A DNA stretch of 42,792 nt, taken from positions 3,418 through 46,209 of the forward strand of contig DHPN01000010.1 in NCBI GenBank assembly GCA_002407925.1, in the 5' to 3' direction. Shown piece by piece: positions 40,316 to 42,792 of this stretch. The position numbers were made by a program, and so were the translations under genes. The stretch comes from Atopobiaceae bacterium UBA5363 (GTDB lineage: Bacteria; Actinomycetota; Coriobacteriia; Coriobacteriales; Atopobiaceae). Position 1 is the first letter of the stretch. Every line of letters begins with the position of its first letter. Below the pieces are notes generated by a model. That model made no database searches. It was not told where the DNA came from and saw nothing but the letters and a program-made list of their open reading frames with translations.

Positions 40316-42388
40316 CTATCTGCCTTCAGCACGGCGTTCCGCGTACTGCTGGGCGAGTCGATCCTGTACCTCATGCGGCACTTGCTCATAGCCCACAATT
40401 TTCATTTCAAACTCACCAGTACCACGAGAGAGGGAGCGCAAACGGGTCGCGTAGTCAGTAACTTCCGCATAGGGGACAGTCGCTTCTATCACTGCTTGCC
40501 CGGCATGCATACCTGCTCCCGCATTCATGCCCTCAACACGCCCACGACTTGCGGACACGTCGCCCATTACAGATCCCGCGTAGCTGTCAGGCACAGTGAT
40601 TGTTAAGTGTGCCATGGGCTCAAGCAAAACAGGCTCAGCTTGCGCTACCGCTTTTTGAAACCCAATACGTGCAGCTGTTTTAAATGCCATTTCATTTGAG
40701 TCTACCGGATGATAGGAACCGTCATATACAGCAACCTTAACATCAATCATAGGATATCCGGCAAGCACTCCTTCTCGCATCGTTTCTTGCACGCCTTTGT
40801 CAATTGCGGGAATGAAATTCCGTGGAATATGACCCCCCACGACCTCGTCAACAAACTCATAGCCAGCTCCCGGGTTTGGTTCAACGCGCAGCCAACAATC
40901 GCCATACTGCCCTGCTCCACCTGTCTGCTTTTTATGCCGCCCTTCTGCACTTGCAACACGACGAATTGTTTCACGATACGGGATCTTTAGCTTAACGGCA
41001 TGAGCCGTTATTCCCACACGTTCTTCAAGGCGGTCAAGCAATACTGATACTTGCGCCTCGCCTATCGCTGATATCACAGTTTGTCCCGTATCCTCGTCAC
41101 GCTCAAGCTTGATCGTCGGATCAGCGGCCGCTGCCTTTTCAAGAAAAGCGAACATCTTCCCTTCATCTCCGCGCTTGTCTGGCTCTATGGCACTGCGATA
41201 GAGCGAATTAGGGAAGCGAAAAGCCGCGGCCTCAACCTTGCCTGTCGTTGAGAGCGTGTCTCCTGTCATTACATCAAGTTTGGGCACTACACAGACGTCT
41301 CCGGCGGCACATTGCTTCATGTCTGTCGTTTCATGGCCACACATGAGATAAAGATGGCCTAGGCGCTCGGCTTTGCGCGTGCGCGCATCATTAAGCTCCA
41401 TGCCTGGCGTCAAAGTCCCTGCCAAAACCTTCAAGAAGGAAAGACGGCCATTTTGCCGATCATCTAAAGACTTAAAGACAAATGCCACAGGCCGATCGTC
41501 ATCTGGGGAGATATCAATCTCCTCGCCATTCACCAATGGAATGCGCCCGAAGTCTTCCATGGTGGGAAACCACGCCACAATATCATTGAGAAGAGACGTA
41601 ACGCCTTCCTCCTCCAAACATGAACCTGCAAAAACGGGCACGAAGATACGCTTGGCAAACGCAGAAGAGAGAAGTCCTTCTAGTTCTTGTTGGCTAACTT
41701 CTTCGCCGTTGAGATAGTTCATCATCATCTCATCGTCAACCTCAACGACAAGCTCAACGAGAGCCTCCCGAGCTGCCTTGGCAGCGTCAAGATAGGAGGC
41801 TGGGATCTCCTCGACCAACAGCTTCCCATCCTTCAAATGACGAACTTTCATGTGAATGATGTCAATAACTCCCTCAAACGCATCGCCAAAGCCCATAGGT
41901 AATGTCACTGCAGCAAAGTTGTTGCCAAAGTGTTCCCTGAGCTCTTTCAAGGTAGCATCGAAATCTGCGTCAGGCCTATCAAGGCGATTTATGAAGACAG
42001 CACGAGCAAGTGAAAGCTCCTCTGCCGCGAACCACAGCCTTGTCGTAATGGCGCCAAAGGGCCCCGACCCATCGACGACAAAAAGGGCTGTCTCGCAGGC
42101 GCTCATGGCGGTATAGGCATCTCCGACGAAATCTGGATAGCAAGGAGCGTCGAGCACGTTCACCCGAGTACCTTGCCATCTTACTGGAGCAACCGTCGTC
42201 GAGATGGAGAACCCACGAGCACCCTCCTCGGCATCGTAATCCAAGGTAGGTTTAGTGCCTGCATGGCCGCCAAGCCTCGTTGTCTTGCCAGACAAATGGA
42301 GCATCGCTTCAGCCAACATGGTCTTACCGACACCACCTTGGCCTACAAGGACGACATTTTTTACTTTTTCATTAGCTACGTCCGCCAT
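40316..42388 (-). CDS. EF-G-like translation GTPase (EF-G2 type)
   Basis: A five-domain EF-G homologue of 690 residues. The G1 loop is GQGGVGKT (16-23). The switch region ARGFSISTTVAP stands where EF-G has RGITI. G3 reads DAPCYPDF (80-87) instead of DTPGHVDF, so the catalytic His is Tyr84 and the invariant Gly is Cys83. G4 is NRLDR (134-138). Domain IV has HKKQTGGAGQYGDCWLRVEP and GYPMIDVKVAVYDGSYHPVDS, and domain V ends with YATRLRSLSRGTGEFEM. This is the EF-G2/EF-G-like branch rather than the housekeeping factor. Its role may be specialised ribosome work; GTPase rate is uncertain. AAGGAGG precedes the ATG at 42388, while the open frame reaches 42487. Confidence 0.9.
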   Translation of the reverse strand: MADVANEKVKNVVLVGQGGVGKTMLAEAMLHLSGKTTRLGGHAGTKPTLDYDAEEGARGFSISTTVAPVRWQGTRVNVLDAPCYPDFVGDAYTAMSACETALFVVDGSGPFGAITTRLWFAAEELSLARAVFINRLDRPDADFDATLKELREHFGNNFAAVTLPMGFGDAFEGVIDIIHMKVRHLKDGKLLVEEIPASYLDAAKAAREALVELVVEVDDEMMMNYLNGEEVSQQELEGLLSSAFAKRIFVPVFAGSCLEEEGVTSLLNDIVAWFPTMEDFGRIPLVNGEEIDISPDDDRPVAFVFKSLDDRQNGRLSFLKVLAGTLTPGMELNDARTRKAERLGHLYLMCGHETTDMKQCAAGDVCVVPKLDVMTGDTLSTTGKVEAAAFRFPNSLYRSAIEPDKRGDEGKMFAFLEKAAAADPTIKLERDEDTGQTVISAIGEAQVSVLLDRLEERVGITAHAVKLKIPYRETIRRVASAEGRHKKQTGGAGQYGDCWLRVEPNPGAGYEFVDEVVGGHIPRNFIPAIDKGVQETMREGVLAGYPMIDVKVAVYDGSYHPVDSNEMAFKTAARIGFQKAVAQAEPVLLEPMAHLTITVPDSYAGSVMGDVSASRGRVEGMNAGAGMHAGQAVIEATVPYAEVTDYATRLRSLSRGTGEFEMKIVGYEQVPHEVQDRLAQQYAERRAEGR

Positions 42389-42525
42389 CTTTCCTCCTTG
42401 ACTGCGACAGAGGCCTCTCTTACGGAGTGTACACTGCCTTTTCACCATAGCGATATAGGAGGACCCCGCTAACGGCACATCGGGCAAGCGTTAAGCTGCT
42501 GCCGTAGACGCGCCACCTCAATAAA

Positions 42526-42556
42526 AGTAGGCTTAGGAATTTCTCCTAAGCCTACT
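42526..42556 (-). terminator. Terminator of the right-edge gene
   Basis: A perfect 13-bp stem AGTAGGCTTAGGA/TCCTAAGCCTACT with a 5-base loop. On the minus strand it is followed by TTTTATTG. It lies about 31 bases past the stop at 42588 and upstream of the EF-G-like gene. Confidence 0.88.
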
Positions 42557-42587
42557 ATGAAGTTACGCTTTGTACGAGACAAAGGTA

Positions 42588-42792
42588 CTAGGCATCATTC
42601 GATACGAGAGCCTTATCTACATCAGATTCCTCAGCAGCCATAACCTTAGCCTTCTCCTCAATGGGAGCCATCGACATGGAGTCTGCATATATCTTCTTGC
42701 CCGTTGGGTGCTCTTCCAGCCAAAGCTCATCCGCCTTTGAAGCCCACTTCTTCGCATATGGTGTCGTACGCCCGCAGAGGTGGTCGACGTCC
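42588..42792 (-). CDS. C-terminus of an unrecognised protein (runs off right edge)
   Basis: The last 67 codons of a minus-strand gene, ending in TAG at 42588-42590. The visible part is hydrophilic and charged (TTPYAKKWASKADELWLEEH, then ends in ALVSNDA), with one Cys and no recognised motif. Codon use looks like that of neighbouring genes, and the clean terminator just downstream supports a real gene end. The family cannot be named from this fragment. Confidence 0.6.
   Translation of the reverse strand, partial: DVDHLCGRTTPYAKKWASKADELWLEEHPTGKKIYADSMSMAPIEEKAKVMAAEESDVDKALVSNDA

Overview
The window is about 42.8 kb of bacterial chromosome with near-even base composition, dense genes and short gaps. 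The gene mix fits a small-genome anaerobe of the class Coriobacteriia (Actinomycetota): a homodimer-type pyruvate:ferredoxin oxidoreductase, rubrerythrin, the AmmeMemoRadiSam pair, an EF-G-like second GTPase, carbamate kinase and a short SRP RNA. An Eggerthellaceae relative such as Cryptobacterium is my best guess. That placement is inference from gene content and was not tested.

Layout. (1) 1-4.6 kb: the start of glgB runs off the left edge. Then come nth, mtnP, rubrerythrin, an unusual MutY-like glycosylase and an HAD phosphatase, a group weighted to repair and oxidative stress. (2) 4.7-9 kb: tRNA-Asp, ybaB-recR, a single-pass membrane protein, and dnaX, which converges on it with a 4-base overlap. 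(3) 9-16.4 kb: butanediol-type dehydrogenase, manA, DedA, SRP RNA (ffs), a Gfo/Idh/MocA oxidoreductase, adenine deaminase and a Cof-type phosphatase. (4) 16.4-26.5 kb: amrA-amrS, pgi, a uracil-glycosylase-like unknown, thioredoxin, a phosphodiesterase, a LytS/LytTR two-component pair, a glycosyltransferase and queT. (5) 26.6-37 kb: nifJ, an unknown protein, purH, a decayed GNAT acetyltransferase, guanine deaminase, carbamate kinase and gluQ. (6) 37.1-39.8 kb: a small accessory pocket between tRNA-Ser and tRNA-Arg. It holds a nitroreductase, a DJ-1/PfpI protein and two gene remnants. (7) 39.8 kb to the end: a small unknown protein, the EF-G-like GTPase and the C-terminus of an unrecognised protein.

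How the genes work together. Adenine deaminase, guanine deaminase, MTA phosphorylase and PurH cover purine salvage and synthesis, and the two deaminases release ammonia. Carbamate kinase yields ATP at the end of arginine or agmatine deimination, although the other genes of that route are not in the window. PFOR feeds reduced ferredoxin into an anaerobic metabolism. QueT and GluQRS suggest queuosine-precursor salvage and glutamylation of Q34 in tRNA-Asp, whose gene is also here.

I saw no CRISPR array, insertion sequence, prophage or large novel system. The items most worth a second look are: the intact E. coli-type slippery heptamer in dnaX; the MutY-like enzyme without an Fe-S cluster and with a changed catalytic position; the fused AmrA with its coupled radical SAM partner; a possible H-type pseudoknot upstream of manA; the operator-like repeat upstream of nifJ; and the decayed pocket between the two tRNA genes.
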